Positions 17,838-27,861 of a stretch of DNA of 64,000 nt are shown here, in pieces. The notes below the pieces were generated by a model that searched no databases, had not been told where the DNA came from, and was given only the letters and a program-made list of their open reading frames with translations. The DNA comes from Streptomyces sp. SID8374 (GTDB lineage Bacteria > Actinomycetota > Actinomycetes > Streptomycetales > Streptomycetaceae), in the NCBI RefSeq assembly GCF_009865135.1, contig NZ_WWGH01000001.1:868001-932000 (forward strand). Direction: 5' to 3'. Both the position numbers and the translations under genes were made by a program. The first letter of the stretch is position 1. The number at the start of each line of letters is the position of its first letter.

Positions 17838-19067
17838 GTGAGCAGCGACCCGTGGGGCCGCGTCGACGAGACGGGCACCGTGTACGTGCGTACAGCCGAC
17901 GGCGAGCAGGTCGTCGGATCGTGGCAGGCCGGTTCCCCCGAGGAGGCTCTGGCCTATTTCGAGCGCAAGTACGACGGCATTGTGGTCGAGATCGGCCTCC
18001 TCGAACGGCGGGTGAAGACCACCGACCTGTCGGCGAAGGACGCGACGACCGCGATCGGGCATCTGCGCCAGCAGGTGGACGAGCACCACGCGGTGGGCGA
18101 CCTGGACGCACTCCGCAAGCGCCTGGACGCGCTCGTGGCGACGGTCGAGGCGCGGCGCGAGGAGCGCAAGATCCTCAAGGCCAAGCAGACCGACGAGGCG
18201 AAGCACGCCAAGGAGGCGCTGGTCGCCGAGGCGGAGGAGCTGGCGCAGAGCGAGCAGTGGCGGTCGGCCGGTGAGCGGCTGCGTGCGCTGGTGGACACCT
18301 GGAAGGGTCTCCCCCGCCTGGACCGCAAGTCCGACGACGAGCTGTGGCACCGCTTCTCGCACGCCCGCTCGGCGTTCTCCAAGCGGCGCAAGGCCCACTT
18401 CGCCGCGCTGGACGCCCAGCGCGAGGACGCCCGCAAGGCCAAGGAGAAGCTGGTCACCGAGGCCGAGGCGCTGTCCGGCTCCACGGACTGGGTGGCCACG
18501 GCCGCGCGCTACCGCGACCTGATGACCGAGTGGAAGGCGGCGGGCCGCGCCCAGCGCGAGGCCGAGGACGACCTGTGGAACCGTTTCCGCGGTGCCCAGG
18601 ACGTCTTCTTCGCCGCCCGCAGCGAGGTCTTCGCGGAGCGCGACGCCGAGCAGGGCGAGAACCTCAAGCTCAAGGAGGAGCTCGCCGCCGAGGCCGAGAA
18701 GCTGGTGCCGGTGAAGGACCTGAAGGCGGCCCGCGCCGCTTTCCGGGGCATCAACGAGCGCTGGGAGGCCATCGGCCACGTACCGCGTGACGCACGGCCC
18801 AAGGTCGAGGGCCGGATGCAGGCGGTGGAGCGGGCGCTCCAGGAGGCCGAGGAGTCCGAGTGGCGCCGGACGAACCCGGAGGCGCGGGCCCGCGCCGAGG
18901 GTCTGACCGGTCAGCTCCAGGCGGCCGTGGACAAGCTGCGCGGCCAGATCGACACCGCGCGCGCCTCGGGCAACAACGCCCGGGCGGACAAGCTGGCCAA
19001 GGAGCTGGAGGGCCGGCAGGCGCTGCTGGACCAGGCGCTGAAGGGCCTGGAGGAGTTCGGCGGCTGA
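17838..19067 (+). CDS. DUF349 domain protein
   Basis: From GTG 17838 (VSSDPWGRVDETGTVYVR), with an excellent AGGTGGAGGAGG site, the product is 409 residues. It consists largely of charged helices made of about three DUF349 repeats. Each carries a W-K-x-x-x-R-type core (RALVDTWKGLPRLDR; YRDLMTEWKAAGRAQREA; FRGINERWEAIGHVPRD) followed by LWHRF or LWNRF-type motifs. The family is cytoplasmic, helical and of unknown biochemical role. It is convergent with relA across a perfect terminator. The leader with two hairpins suggests post-transcriptional control. Confidence 0.9.
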   Translation: MSSDPWGRVDETGTVYVRTADGEQVVGSWQAGSPEEALAYFERKYDGIVVEIGLLERRVKTTDLSAKDATTAIGHLRQQVDEHHAVGDLDALRKRLDALVATVEARREERKILKAKQTDEAKHAKEALVAEAEELAQSEQWRSAGERLRALVDTWKGLPRLDRKSDDELWHRFSHARSAFSKRRKAHFAALDAQREDARKAKEKLVTEAEALSGSTDWVATAARYRDLMTEWKAAGRAQREAEDDLWNRFRGAQDVFFAARSEVFAERDAEQGENLKLKEELAAEAEKLVPVKDLKAARAAFRGINERWEAIGHVPRDARPKVEGRMQAVERALQEAEESEWRRTNPEARARAEGLTGQLQAAVDKLRGQIDTARASGNNARADKLAKELEGRQALLDQALKGLEEFGG

Positions 19068-19074
19068 GAAGCCT

Positions 19075-19125
19075 GACACGAGGAGGGCCCCGGTACGCGA
19101 TGCGTACCGGGGCCCTCCTCGTGTC
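19075..19125. terminator. Bidirectional terminator between the DUF349 gene and relA
   Basis: A perfect 24-bp inverted repeat (19075-19098 with 19102-19125) with a 3-nt GAT loop lies between the two convergent genes. It begins GACACGAGGAGGGCCCCGG. It overlaps neither coding region. Confidence 0.92.
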
Positions 19126-19130
19126 CGCTG

Positions 19131-21737
19131 TTACGGCCTGCGGGCCGAGGTGACCCGGTAGACGTCGTAGACGCCCTCCACGCCGCGTACGGCCTTCAGG
19201 ACGTGGCCCAGGTGCTTGGGGTCGCCCATCTCGAAGGTGAAGCGTGAGGTGGCCACCCGGTCGCGGGAGGTCTGGACGGCCGCCGAGAGGATGTTGACGT
19301 GCTGGTCCGAGAGGATCCGGGTGACGTCGGAGAGCAGCCGGGAGCGGTCCAGCGCCTCGACCTGGATGGCGACCAGGAAGACCGAGGACTGGGTGGGCGC
19401 CCACTCCACATCGAGGATGCGCTCGGGCTGCTGTGAGAGCGACTCCACGTTGACGCAGTCGGCGCGGTGCACGGAGACGCCGCTGCCCCGGGTGACGAAG
19501 CCGATGATCGGGTCGCCCGGCACCGGCGTACAGCAGCGGGCGAGCTTGACCCAGACGTCCTCGACGCCCTTGACCACGACACCGGGGTCGGCGTTGGCGC
19601 GGCGCTTGCTGCGGCCGCCGTGCGAGGGCGGGGTGGATTCGGCCAGGTCCTCGTTGGCCTCGTCGTGGCCGCCGAGCGCCTGCACCAGCTTCTGTACGAC
19701 ACCGGCCGCCGCGACATGGCCCTCGCCGATCGCCGCGTACAGCGAGGAGATGTCGGGGTAGCGCATCTCGTGGGCGAGGGTGACCAGGGAGTCGCCGGTC
19801 AGGATGCGCTGGATCGGCAGGTTCTGCTTGCGCATGGCCCGCGCGATGGCGTCCTTGCCCTGTTCGATGGCCTCGTCGCGGCGCTCCTTGGAGAACCAGG
19901 CGCGGATCTTGTTGCGGGCGCGCGGCGACTTGACGAAGCCGAGCCAGTCCCGGGAGGGCCCGGCGCCGGCCGCCTTGGAGGTGAAGACCTCCACCAAGTC
20001 GCCGTTGTCGAGGGTCGACTCGAGCGGGACGAGCCGCCCGTTGACGCGTGCTCCTATGGTCCGGTGGCCGACCTCGGTGTGGACGGCGTATGCGAAGTCG
20101 ACGGGGGTCGCGCCGGCGGGCAGCGCTATCACGTCGCCCTTCGGCGTGAAGACGAAGACCTCGTTGCGCGAGAGGTCGAAGCGCAGGGACTCCAGGAACT
20201 CGCTGGGGTCCTCGGTCTCCTTCTGCCAGTCCAGGAGCTGGCGCAGCCACGCCATGTCGTTGACGGTGTCCTGGCCGCGGCCGGTGTTCTTGGGGACGTC
20301 GGTGCGCACCTTGGAGGCGCCCGCCACGGCCTCCTGCTTGTACTTCCAGTGGGCGGCGATGCCGTACTCGGCGCGGCGGTGCATGTCGAACGTACGGATC
20401 TGGAGCTCGACGGGCTTGCCGCTGGGGCCGATCACCGTGGTGTGCAGCGACTGGTACATGTTGAACTTGGGCATCGCGATGTAGTCCTTGAACCGCCCGG
20501 GCACCGGGTTCCACCGGGCGTGGACGGTGCCGAGCGCCGCGTAGCAGTCGCGGACGGTGTCGACGAGGACCCTGATGCCCACCAGGTCGTAGATCTCGGC
20601 GAAGTCGCGGCCTCGCACGATCATCTTCTGGTAGACGCTGTAGTAGTGCTTGGGGCGGCCGGTGACGGTGGCCTTGATGCGGGCGGCGCGCAGGTCGGAC
20701 TGGACCTCGTCGGTCACTATGGCGAGGTATTCGTCGCGCTTGGGGGCCCGCTCGGCGACGAGGCGGACGATCTCGTCGTACATCTTGGGGTAGAGGATCG
20801 CGAAGGCGAGGTCCTCCAGCTCCCACTTGATGGTGTTCATGCCCAGCCGGTGCGCCAGCGGGGCGTAGATCTCCAGCGTCTCGCGGGCCTTCTTCTCCTG
20901 CTTCTCCCGCTTCAGGTAGCGCATGGTGCGCATGTTGTGCAGCCGGTCGGCGAGCTTGATGACCAGGACCCGGGGGTCCTTGGCCATGGCGACGACCATC
21001 TTGCGTACGGTCTCGGCCTGCGCGGCCTCGCCGAACTTGACCTTGTCCAGCTTGGTGACGCCGTCGACGAGGAGGGCGACCTGGTCGCCGAACTCGCGCT
21101 TGAGGGTGTCCAGGCCGTACTCGGTGTCCTCGACGGTGTCGTGCAGCAGCCCGGCCATCAGGGTGGCCGGATCCATACCCAGCTCGGCGAGGATCGTGGT
21201 GACGGCGAGGGGGTGCGTGATGTACGGGTCGCCGCTCTTGCGCTTCTGGCCCCGGTGCCACCGCTCGGCCACCTGGTAGGCGCGTTCGATCTGGCGGAGG
21301 GTGGCCGTCTCGATCTTGGGGTCGTTGCCCCGGACCGTACGCAGAAGGGGTTCCAGGACCGGGTTGTACGGGCTGGAGCGCTGTACGCCCAACCGGGCGA
21401 GGCGGGCCCGCACGCGGTTGGAGGAGCCGCCGGAGCGGGGCGCGGACCCGGCGGGGGCGGCGGGCTTCACGGGCGCCGGGGGCGTGGGGGCCGGGGGCTT
21501 CGGCTGCGGTGCGGCGGCCGGCTCGGCGGGCTGGGCCTTCGGCGGCGGGCTCGCGGGCGTGGCCGGTTTCGTCTCTCCGGCGGGCTTCGCGGGGGCCTGG
21601 GGGCGCGCGGGAGCCGCCTCGGGCTCCGGGGGCGCGGGCTTCGGCGCGTTCGAGGGCGCGGCCTTCCCGGTCGTGGCGGGGGCCGCCACGGGCTTGTCGG
21701 GCTGCGGGGCGGCGGCTGACTGGGCCTCGTCTGGCAA
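19131..21737 (-). CDS. relA: Bifunctional (p)ppGpp synthetase/hydrolase RelA/SpoT family
   Basis: The 868-residue product makes and degrades the stringent-response alarmone. About 140 N-terminal residues are Pro/Ala-rich and disordered. The HD hydrolase domain has [15 protein letters not shown] and [10 protein letters not shown], and looks intact. The synthetase domain has [24 protein letters not shown] and [17 protein letters not shown]. The TGS domain ([19 protein letters not shown]), a conserved CCTP zinc region and a C-terminal ACT domain follow. The start is an unusual TTG (21735-21737) with GAGGAG just upstream. Most of the length excess over shorter homologues is in the disordered tail. 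Confidence 0.96.
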   Translation of the reverse strand: MPDEAQSAAAPQPDKPVAAPATTGKAAPSNAPKPAPPEPEAAPARPQAPAKPAGETKPATPASPPPKAQPAEPAAAPQPKPPAPTPPAPVKPAAPAGSAPRSGGSSNRVRARLARLGVQRSSPYNPVLEPLLRTVRGNDPKIETATLRQIERAYQVAERWHRGQKRKSGDPYITHPLAVTTILAELGMDPATLMAGLLHDTVEDTEYGLDTLKREFGDQVALLVDGVTKLDKVKFGEAAQAETVRKMVVAMAKDPRVLVIKLADRLHNMRTMRYLKREKQEKKARETLEIYAPLAHRLGMNTIKWELEDLAFAILYPKMYDEIVRLVAERAPKRDEYLAIVTDEVQSDLRAARIKATVTGRPKHYYSVYQKMIVRGRDFAEIYDLVGIRVLVDTVRDCYAALGTVHARWNPVPGRFKDYIAMPKFNMYQSLHTTVIGPSGKPVELQIRTFDMHRRAEYGIAAHWKYKQEAVAGASKVRTDVPKNTGRGQDTVNDMAWLRQLLDWQKETEDPSEFLESLRFDLSRNEVFVFTPKGDVIALPAGATPVDFAYAVHTEVGHRTIGARVNGRLVPLESTLDNGDLVEVFTSKAAGAGPSRDWLGFVKSPRARNKIRAWFSKERRDEAIEQGKDAIARAMRKQNLPIQRILTGDSLVTLAHEMRYPDISSLYAAIGEGHVAAAGVVQKLVQALGGHDEANEDLAESTPPSHGGRSKRRANADPGVVVKGVEDVWVKLARCCTPVPGDPIIGFVTRGSGVSVHRADCVNVESLSQQPERILDVEWAPTQSSVFLVAIQVEALDRSRLLSDVTRILSDQHVNILSAAVQTSRDRVATSRFTFEMGDPKHLGHVLKAVRGVEGVYDVYRVTSARRP

Positions 21738-21831
21738 GAGCGCTCCTCGTGCGGATCCGGGGTACCCGGAGAGCCCATGGTAACGATCCCCCGGCAGGTC
21801 CTCGCCCGGGGACGGTGAGAGCTTGGAGAAC

Positions 21832-21871
21832 GAAGGGCGGGCACCCGGATGTTCCCGGGTGCCCGCCCTTC
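21832..21871 (-). terminator. Terminator of apt
   Basis: A perfect 17-bp inverted repeat (21832-21848 with 21855-21871) with a 6-nt ATGTTC loop lies 15 bases beyond the apt stop. It separates the sec-apt operon from relA. Confidence 0.88.
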
Positions 21872-21885
21872 CTGTACGGGGGTGC

Positions 21886-22437
21886 TCAGACCGTGATCAG
21901 CGCTTCCAGCGGGGCGCCCCGCAGGCCGGGCTCCAGCCGGGCCCGGCCCGACAGGAAGCCGAGCTCCATGAGGACCGAGACGCCCGCGACCTGGGCACCG
22001 GCCCGCCGGATGAGCTCCAGCGAGGCCTCGGCGGTGCCGCCGGTGGCCAGGACGTCGTCGATGACCATGATCCGGTCCTCGGCGGCGAGGTCCTCGGCGT
22101 GGATCTCGATCTCCGCGCTGCCGTACTCCAGCTCGTAGGACTGGGCGAGCGTGGCTCCGGGGAGCTTCCCGGCCTTGCGGACCGGGACGAAGCCGATGCC
22201 CGCCCGGATCGCGACCGGCGCGGCCAGGATGAAGCCGCGCGCCTCCAGGCCGACGATCTTCGTGGCGCCGTGCCGTACGCACAGCTCCGCGAGGGCGTCG
22301 GTGAGCGCCGTGAAGGCCACCGGGTCCGCCAGCAGCGGGGTGATGTCCTTGAACACCACGCCCGGCTTCGGATAGTCCGCGACATCGCGGATCCGGCTGA
22401 GCAGCAGCTCCCTGACGGATTCGGTGGTGCTGGTCAT
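21886..22437 (-). CDS. apt: Adenine phosphoribosyltransferase
   Basis: The 183-residue product salvages adenine to AMP using [22 protein letters not shown] opens it, [17 protein letters not shown] is the family N-terminal motif, [13 protein letters not shown] is the hood region, and [12 protein letters not shown] is the PRPP-binding motif. The ATG shares one base with the secF stop (TGATG), so translation is coupled to the secretion genes. The order secD-secF-apt-relA is conserved in actinobacteria and places purine salvage next to ppGpp metabolism. Confidence 0.96.
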   Translation of the reverse strand: MTSTTESVRELLLSRIRDVADYPKPGVVFKDITPLLADPVAFTALTDALAELCVRHGATKIVGLEARGFILAAPVAIRAGIGFVPVRKAGKLPGATLAQSYELEYGSAEIEIHAEDLAAEDRIMVIDDVLATGGTAEASLELIRRAGAQVAGVSVLMELGFLSGRARLEPGLRGAPLEALITV

Positions 22438-23540
22438 CAGCGCTTCCCCGGGGTGCGGCCGTGGCCGCGGGGCTGCTGACGCTGGCCCACGACGGCGCCC
22501 GCGGTCTCGGCGCCCTCGTCGTCCTGGCGGAACGCGGGGCCGTCGTCCTCGGGGGACTCGCCCCGCGCGGCGGCGGCCGCGCGCTTGGCGAGGACCCGCT
22601 TCTTCAGGGCCTTCATCTGCGGGTCGCGTTCCTTGAGGTCGGCGACGAGCGGCGTGGCGATGAAGATCGAGGAGTACGCACCGGCGGCGAGACCGACGAA
22701 CAGCGACAGCGAGATGTCGTTCAGCATGCCGGCGCCGAGGACACCGCCACCGATGAAGAGCAGGCCGGCCACCGGCAGCAGCGCCACCACGGTGGTGTTG
22801 ATGGAGCGGACCAGCGTGCTGTTGATCGACCGGTTGGCGATCTCGCTGTACGTGTAGCGGGTCTGCTTGGTGATGTCCTTCTGGCCCTCCTTGAGGCTGT
22901 CGAAGACCACCACCGTGTCGTACAGGGAGTAACCGAGGATGGTCAGCAGACCGATCACCGTGCCCGGGGTGACCTCGAAGCCGACCAGTGCGTAGACACC
23001 GACCGTGATGGTGATGTCGTGGATCAGGGCGATGAGGGCGGCGACGGCCATCCGCCACTCGAAGGCGATGGCCAGATAGACCACCACCAGGATCATGAAG
23101 ACCCCGAGACCGGTCCATGCCTTGTTGGCGATCTGCTCGCCCCAGCTGGGGCCGACCAGGTCCGCGTTGATGTCGTTGGCGGGGATGCCGAGCTCGTCGG
23201 AGAGGGTCTCCTTGATCTCGTTGGCCTTCGCCGTGTCGACCTCGGTGATCTGGATGCGCAGGCCGCCGTTGCCGAGCTCCTGGACGATGGCCAGGTGGCC
23301 GGAGGCGTCGGTCGCCACCTCGGTGGCCTGGGCGGTGGAGATCTTGGCCTTGGTGTCGGTCGTGAAGACCGCGCCGCCCTTGAACTCGATGCCCATGTTC
23401 AGGCCGCCGACCGCCACGCCGATGATGGCCGTAATGGTGATCAGTATCGAGACGCCGTACCAGATCTTCCGGTTGCGGATGAAGTCGTAACCGACCTCGC
23501 CTCGGTAGAGCCGGGCGCCGAGATTGCCGAGTCGCGACAT
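22437..23540 (-). CDS. secF: Protein translocase subunit SecF
   Basis: The 367-residue product starts at ATG 23538-23540 (MSRLGNLGARLYRGE) with GAAGGAGG eight bases upstream; the frame extends a little further but without a site. Six transmembrane helices are predicted. SecF signatures include GIEFKGGAVF after helix 1, GYSLYDTVVVFDSLKE in helix 4-5 and STLVRSINTTVVALLPV. The C terminus is a charged tail with GESPEDDGPAFRQDDEG. With SecD it uses the proton gradient to aid export through SecYEG. One base separates it from secD. Confidence 0.97.
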   Translation of the reverse strand: MSRLGNLGARLYRGEVGYDFIRNRKIWYGVSILITITAIIGVAVGGLNMGIEFKGGAVFTTDTKAKISTAQATEVATDASGHLAIVQELGNGGLRIQITEVDTAKANEIKETLSDELGIPANDINADLVGPSWGEQIANKAWTGLGVFMILVVVYLAIAFEWRMAVAALIALIHDITITVGVYALVGFEVTPGTVIGLLTILGYSLYDTVVVFDSLKEGQKDITKQTRYTYSEIANRSINSTLVRSINTTVVALLPVAGLLFIGGGVLGAGMLNDISLSLFVGLAAGAYSSIFIATPLVADLKERDPQMKALKKRVLAKRAAAAARGESPEDDGPAFRQDDEGAETAGAVVGQRQQPRGHGRTPGKR

Positions 23541-23541
23541 C

Positions 23542-25311
23542 TCACGCCTCCTTCGGTTCGGTGGAAGCGCTGACACGGCGCGAGCGGCGGAGCGGCGGCT
23601 GGGCGCCGAGCCGCTTCGGGTCCAGACCGGACCAGGGACCGCCCTTGGAGAAGAACTTGGTCCGGCCCATCAGCGTCATCAGGGGCTTGGTGAAGAGGAA
23701 CACCACGACGACGTCCAGCAGCGTGGTCAGGCCGAGCGTGAACGCGAAGCCCTGGACCTTGCCGACGGTGACGAGGAAGAGCACCGCGGCCGCCAGGAAC
23801 GACACGAAGTCGGAGACCAGGATGGTGCGCCGGGCGCGGGGCCAGGCGCGTTCGATGGCCGGGCGGAGCGTGCGGCCCTCGCGGATCTCGTCTCTCACGC
23901 GTTCGAAGTACACGATGAACGAGTCCGCTGTGATGCCGATCGCGACGATGGCGCCGCAGACCGCCGGGAGGTTCAGCGCGAAGCCGATGGCCGGGCCCAG
24001 CAGGGACATGATCGTGTACGTCAGGACGCCGGAGACCAGAAGGCTGAGCAGGGCGATGAACGCCAGGCCCCGGTAGTAGGCGACCAGGTAGATCACGACG
24101 AGCGCGAGCCCGATGCCACCGGCGATCAGGCCGCCCTTGAGCTGCTCGCTGCCGAGGGCGGCGGTCACGGTGGTGACGCTGACCTCCTCGAAGGTCAGCG
24201 GGAGCGCACCGTAGGAGAGGATGTTGCCGAGGTCCTCGGCGGACTGCTGGTTGAAGCTGCCGGAGATCTGGGCGTTCTTGCTGAGCGCCGTGCGCACCGA
24301 GGGCGCGGAGACGACCTCGCCGTCCAGGACGATCGCGAACTGGTTCATCGGCGGCTGCTGCTGCGAGAGCCGGCTGGTGATCGTCTGGAACTTCTTGGCG
24401 CCGCCGGAGGTGAACTCCATCGACACGATCCACTCGCCGGTCTGCTGGTCGATGGCGCCCTTGGCGTCGTCGACGTCACTGCCGGAGACCTCGGCGGGGC
24501 CGAGCACGTACTTCTCGTAGCTGCCGGGGACGTTCGAGCCGCAGGCGACGATGGAGTCGGTGGGCAGCGCGTTCTTGCCCGCCGCCGCACGCTGCTCGGG
24601 GTCGGTGCAGTCGAGTTTGGCGAACTCCTCCTGGAGCTTCGCCGTCGCCGGGTCCGCCGAGGGCGATGCCTCGGGGGTGTCGGACGGCTTGGGCTCACCG
24701 GAGTCCGTGGGGGTCGGGGTGGGGGCCTTCTTCAGGCCCTCGGTGACCGCGCGGCCCTGGCTGGTGGCGCTCGGGGAGGGGGTGGCCTCCGAATCGGTGG
24801 CCTCCTCGCCCTTGTCGTCGGCCTTCGGGGTCGCCCCGCCGCTCGGGGTGGCGCTGCCCGAGGGGGTCGGGGTGCCGGAGGGCGCGGGCTGCTCGGGGCC
24901 GCTCGCCGCCACCGTCAGAACGGGCCGGAAGTAGAGCTGGGCGGTCGTACCGACCTGCGCCTGGGCCTGCTTGGAGTCCGTCCCCTTGGGGATGTTGACG
25001 ATGATGTTGCGATCGCCCTGGGTCTGGACCTCGGCCTCGGAGACGCCCAGTCCGTTGACACGCCGTTCGATGATCCCGACCGCGGTGTCCATGTTGGTCG
25101 GGTTGATCGCGTTGGGCTTGCCGGGCTGGTTCTGCGCCTCCAGCGTGATCGACGTCCCGCCGGCCAGGTCGATACCCAGCCGCGGCGTGGTGTGCCCGGA
25201 CAGGAACATCCCGCCGGTGAGCGCGACCATGGCGATGAGGATCATGACCAGGGAACGCCCCGGCCTCCCCTGACCGCCGGACGGCCCTCGGCCCTTCTTG
25301 GGTGCTGCCAC
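23542..25311 (-). CDS. secD: Protein translocase subunit SecD
   Basis: The 589-residue product starts at a GTG. The first helix (VMILIAMVALTGGMFL) precedes the D1 motif LGIDLAGGTSITLEA. A Pro/Ser/Thr-rich, low-complexity insertion occupies about residues 145-235 within the periplasmic P1 region, a feature of actinobacterial SecD. The second half has five helices with GIGLALVVIYLVAYYRGL, VAIGITADSFIVYFERVRDE and the SecD signature region. It is co-transcribed with secF and lies downstream of yajC, from which a hairpin separates it. Confidence 0.97.
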   Translation of the reverse strand: MAAPKKGRGPSGGQGRPGRSLVMILIAMVALTGGMFLSGHTTPRLGIDLAGGTSITLEAQNQPGKPNAINPTNMDTAVGIIERRVNGLGVSEAEVQTQGDRNIIVNIPKGTDSKQAQAQVGTTAQLYFRPVLTVAASGPEQPAPSGTPTPSGSATPSGGATPKADDKGEEATDSEATPSPSATSQGRAVTEGLKKAPTPTPTDSGEPKPSDTPEASPSADPATAKLQEEFAKLDCTDPEQRAAAGKNALPTDSIVACGSNVPGSYEKYVLGPAEVSGSDVDDAKGAIDQQTGEWIVSMEFTSGGAKKFQTITSRLSQQQPPMNQFAIVLDGEVVSAPSVRTALSKNAQISGSFNQQSAEDLGNILSYGALPLTFEEVSVTTVTAALGSEQLKGGLIAGGIGLALVVIYLVAYYRGLAFIALLSLLVSGVLTYTIMSLLGPAIGFALNLPAVCGAIVAIGITADSFIVYFERVRDEIREGRTLRPAIERAWPRARRTILVSDFVSFLAAAVLFLVTVGKVQGFAFTLGLTTLLDVVVVFLFTKPLMTLMGRTKFFSKGGPWSGLDPKRLGAQPPLRRSRRVSASTEPKEA

Positions 25312-25409
25312 CTTCTTGTTTCTCCCTGTCCAACCGCCCCGCGCCGGGTACGCGCCCGAGCGGCCACGAAGTGTTGTGGGGACCCGCCCCCGCAGACGAC
25401 CTGCACGGT

Positions 25410-25451
25410 CCCGGGGACGCCGCGCGCCGGTGGGCGCGCGACGTCCCCGGG
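25410..25451 (-). terminator. Hairpin between yajC and secD
   Basis: A 19-base arm at 25410-25428 pairs with 25433-25451 around a 4-nt loop, with one C-A mismatch. It lies ten bases past the yajC stop and before secD. It may terminate yajC transcripts partially, giving different doses of YajC and SecDF. Confidence 0.75.
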
Positions 25452-25461
25452 ATCGTGAGAA

Positions 25462-25953
25462 CTACTTGGTGCCGGACTCGCCGTCGGTCTTGCCCTCGCT
25501 CCTGGCGTCCTTGCCGTCCTTGGCCGCGGCGTCCTCGGGCTCGGCGTCGTCGGCCGTCTCGTCCTTGCCCAGGTCGATCTTGGCGATGTCCGCCTTCTCC
25601 GCGTCGGGCTCACCGGTCAGCGAGGAGGCGTCGTCGGGGACGACCGTGCCGTCCGCGTCCAGCTCCTCGTCGTCGCCGTGCACGATGCGGTTGTACTCCG
25701 CGTCGTCCAGGACGGCACCGATCGCGTTCTTCGCGTAGATGGCGTGCACGCCGGGGGCGACCTCGAGGAGCACGGTGTCGTCGTGGACTTCCTTGACGGT
25801 CGCGTACATGCCCCCGATCGTCCGGACGCCGGTGCCGGGCTGCATGTCGTTGCGCATCTGCGCGGCCGCCGCCTGCTTCTTCTTGGCGGAGCGGGTCATC
25901 AGGAACATGGCCCCGATGAGCACGATGAAGGGGAGGAGAGTCAAGATATCCAC
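25462..25953 (-). CDS. yajC: Preprotein translocase subunit YajC
   Basis: The GTG start (VDILTLLPFIVLIGAMFL) gives 163 residues. One N-terminal transmembrane helix is followed by the basic RSAKKKQAAAAQ and the conserved YajC core (MQPGTGVRTIGGMYATV). The C-terminal third is a highly acidic Asp/Glu/Ala tail, longer than in proteobacterial YajC. YajC associates with SecDF in the membrane. It is the first gene of the yajC-secD-secF-apt group. Confidence 0.92.
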   Translation of the reverse strand: MDILTLLPFIVLIGAMFLMTRSAKKKQAAAAQMRNDMQPGTGVRTIGGMYATVKEVHDDTVLLEVAPGVHAIYAKNAIGAVLDDAEYNRIVHGDDEELDADGTVVPDDASSLTGEPDAEKADIAKIDLGKDETADDAEPEDAAAKDGKDARSEGKTDGESGTK

Positions 25954-26119
25954 GGGACGGGAATTCCTTCGCACGACCGCGCTGGAATGCGGCCTGTATA
26001 TACGGGGGTGGGTACACCGACCTTTAAGGGCGGCATCGGCGGAGTCTAAGCGAGTCCGCATCGTTGGAACAACGCCCAGCATGGCACCCAGGTTCCTGTA
26101 TACGCGAACCTGTGACGCA

Positions 26120-27205
26120 TCACGCCCCGAACAGGCCCTGTTGTCCCTTTGCTCCGTGCTGCGGCGGGACCAGGCCCAGATGTGCCCAGGCCGCGGGGGT
26201 GGCGACCCGCCCGCGCGGGGTCCTGGCCAGCAGTCCTTCCCGTACGAGGAAGGGTTCGGCGACCTCCTCGACGGTCTCCCGCTCCTCCCCCACCGCGACC
26301 GCGAGAGTCGACAGGCCGACGGGCCCGCCGCCGAAGAGCTTGAGCAGCGCGCCGAGCACCGCACGGTCCAGCCGATCGAGTCCCCGGGCGTCAACCTCGT
26401 ACACCTTCAGGGCCGCCGCCGCGATCTCCCGGTCGATCGTGCCCTCTGCCTTGACCTGGGCGTAGTCCCGGACCCGGCGGAGCAGGCGGTTGGCGATACG
26501 GGGGGTGCCACGGGAGCGTCCGGCGATCTCGGCGGCGCCCTCCACGTCGATGCCGACGTCGAGGAGGCGGGCGGAGCGGTGGATGACGCGCTCCAGCTCG
26601 GTGGGGGCGTAGAACTCCATGTGCCCCGTGAAGCCGAAGCGGTCGCGCAGCGGGGGCGGCAGGAGTCCGGCCCGGGTGGTGGCGCCGACCAGGGTGAACG
26701 GGGGCAGTTCGAGGGGGATCGCGGTGGCGCCGGGGCCCTTGCCGACGATGACGTCGACGCGGAAGTCCTCCATCGCCATGTAGAGCATCTCCTCGGCGGG
26801 CCGGGACATGCGGTGGATCTCGTCGAGGAAGAGGACCTCGCCCTCCTGGAGGGAGGAGAGGATCGCCGCGAGGTCGCCGGCGTGCTGGATGGCGGGGCCC
26901 GAGGTGATCCGGATCGGGGCGTTCATCTCCGCCGCGATGATCATCGAGAGGGTGGTCTTGCCGAGGCCGGGGGCGCCGGAGAGCAGCACGTGGTCGGCGG
27001 TGGCGCCGCGCGCGCGGGCCGCCTTGAGGACCAGGTCGAGTTGTTCGCGGACCTTCTCCTGGCCGACGAACTCGTCCAGGTCCTTGGGGCGCAGGGCCGC
27101 CTCGACCGCCGTGTCCTCACCGTCCGCGTCCGCGTCGACCAGCCGGTCGTCGAAGACGGGCCCGGTGGGCTCGTCGGTCTCGGGTCCGGTCTCGTCCCAG
27201 TTCAT
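26120..27205 (-). CDS. ruvB: Holliday junction branch-migration ATPase RuvB
   Basis: The 361-residue product is a full-length RuvB, starting [13 protein letters not shown]. Walker A is GAPGLGKTT, Walker B is LFLDEIHRM, sensor 1 is [10 protein letters not shown] and the arginine finger region is PLRDRFGF. The C-terminal winged helix has [18 protein letters not shown] and the DNA-binding RTPRGRVAT. It drives branch migration with RuvA. It is last in the ruvC-ruvA-ruvB operon. Confidence 0.98.
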   Translation of the reverse strand: MNWDETGPETDEPTGPVFDDRLVDADADGEDTAVEAALRPKDLDEFVGQEKVREQLDLVLKAARARGATADHVLLSGAPGLGKTTLSMIIAAEMNAPIRITSGPAIQHAGDLAAILSSLQEGEVLFLDEIHRMSRPAEEMLYMAMEDFRVDVIVGKGPGATAIPLELPPFTLVGATTRAGLLPPPLRDRFGFTGHMEFYAPTELERVIHRSARLLDVGIDVEGAAEIAGRSRGTPRIANRLLRRVRDYAQVKAEGTIDREIAAAALKVYEVDARGLDRLDRAVLGALLKLFGGGPVGLSTLAVAVGEERETVEEVAEPFLVREGLLARTPRGRVATPAAWAHLGLVPPQHGAKGQQGLFGA

Positions 27206-27234
27206 CAAGGGCCTCTTCGGTGGTTCGGTGCCGG

Positions 27235-27861
27235 TCAGCGTGCGCGGTTGAGAGTCTGTAGGGCGGCCCGCAGCAGCTGCGGCACGGGGGGTGCCACGCC
27301 TTCGGCGACGGCTGCCTCGGCCTGTGGGGCCACGGCGCTGACGGCCTCGTCGGCCTCGCGGGTCGCGTAGCCGAGGCCGATGAGCGCGGCCTGGAGCTGG
27401 TCGCGCCAGCCGGAGGTGACGGGGGTGCCGATGCCCTGGTGGCCGATGTGCGCACCGACCGGTTCGCCGAGCCGGTCCTTCAGCTCCAGCAGCAGCTTCT
27501 GGGCGCCCTTCTTCCCGATGCCGGAGACGGCCGTGAGGGCCTTCTCGTCGCCGGTGGAGACGGCCAGGCGCAGCGCGTCCGGGCTGTGGGTGGCGAGCAT
27601 GGCCTGGGCGAGGCGGGGGCCGACACCGCTGGCGGTCTGGAGCAGCTCGAAGACCTGGCGCTCGTCGTCGTCGGCGAAGCCGTACAGGGTGAGGGAGTCC
27701 TCGCGGACGACGAGGGAGGTGGCGAGCCTGGCCTCCTGGCCGACGCGCAGGCCGGCCAGGGTCTGCGGGGTGCACTGGAGGGCCATGCCGATGCCGCCGA
27801 CCTCGATGACGGCCGTGGTCGGGGCGAGGGCGGCCACCGGGCCGGAGACGAAGGCGATCAT
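27235..27861 (-). CDS. ruvA: Holliday junction DNA helicase subunit RuvA
   Basis: The 208-residue product has the OB-fold N-terminal domain ([20 protein letters not shown]), the two helix-hairpin-helix motifs ([36 protein letters not shown]) and the C-terminal RuvB-contacting domain ([18 protein letters not shown]). Its ATG overlaps the ruvC stop by four bases (ATGA). Confidence 0.97.
   Translation of the reverse strand: MIAFVSGPVAALAPTTAVIEVGGIGMALQCTPQTLAGLRVGQEARLATSLVVREDSLTLYGFADDDERQVFELLQTASGVGPRLAQAMLATHSPDALRLAVSTGDEKALTAVSGIGKKGAQKLLLELKDRLGEPVGAHIGHQGIGTPVTSGWRDQLQAALIGLGYATREADEAVSAVAPQAEAAVAEGVAPPVPQLLRAALQTLNRAR

Noticed and set aside
19467..21719. 750-codon plus-strand frame antisense to relA
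   Set aside because: It is a codon-bias shadow with no recognisable domain opposite a clearly identified RelA.
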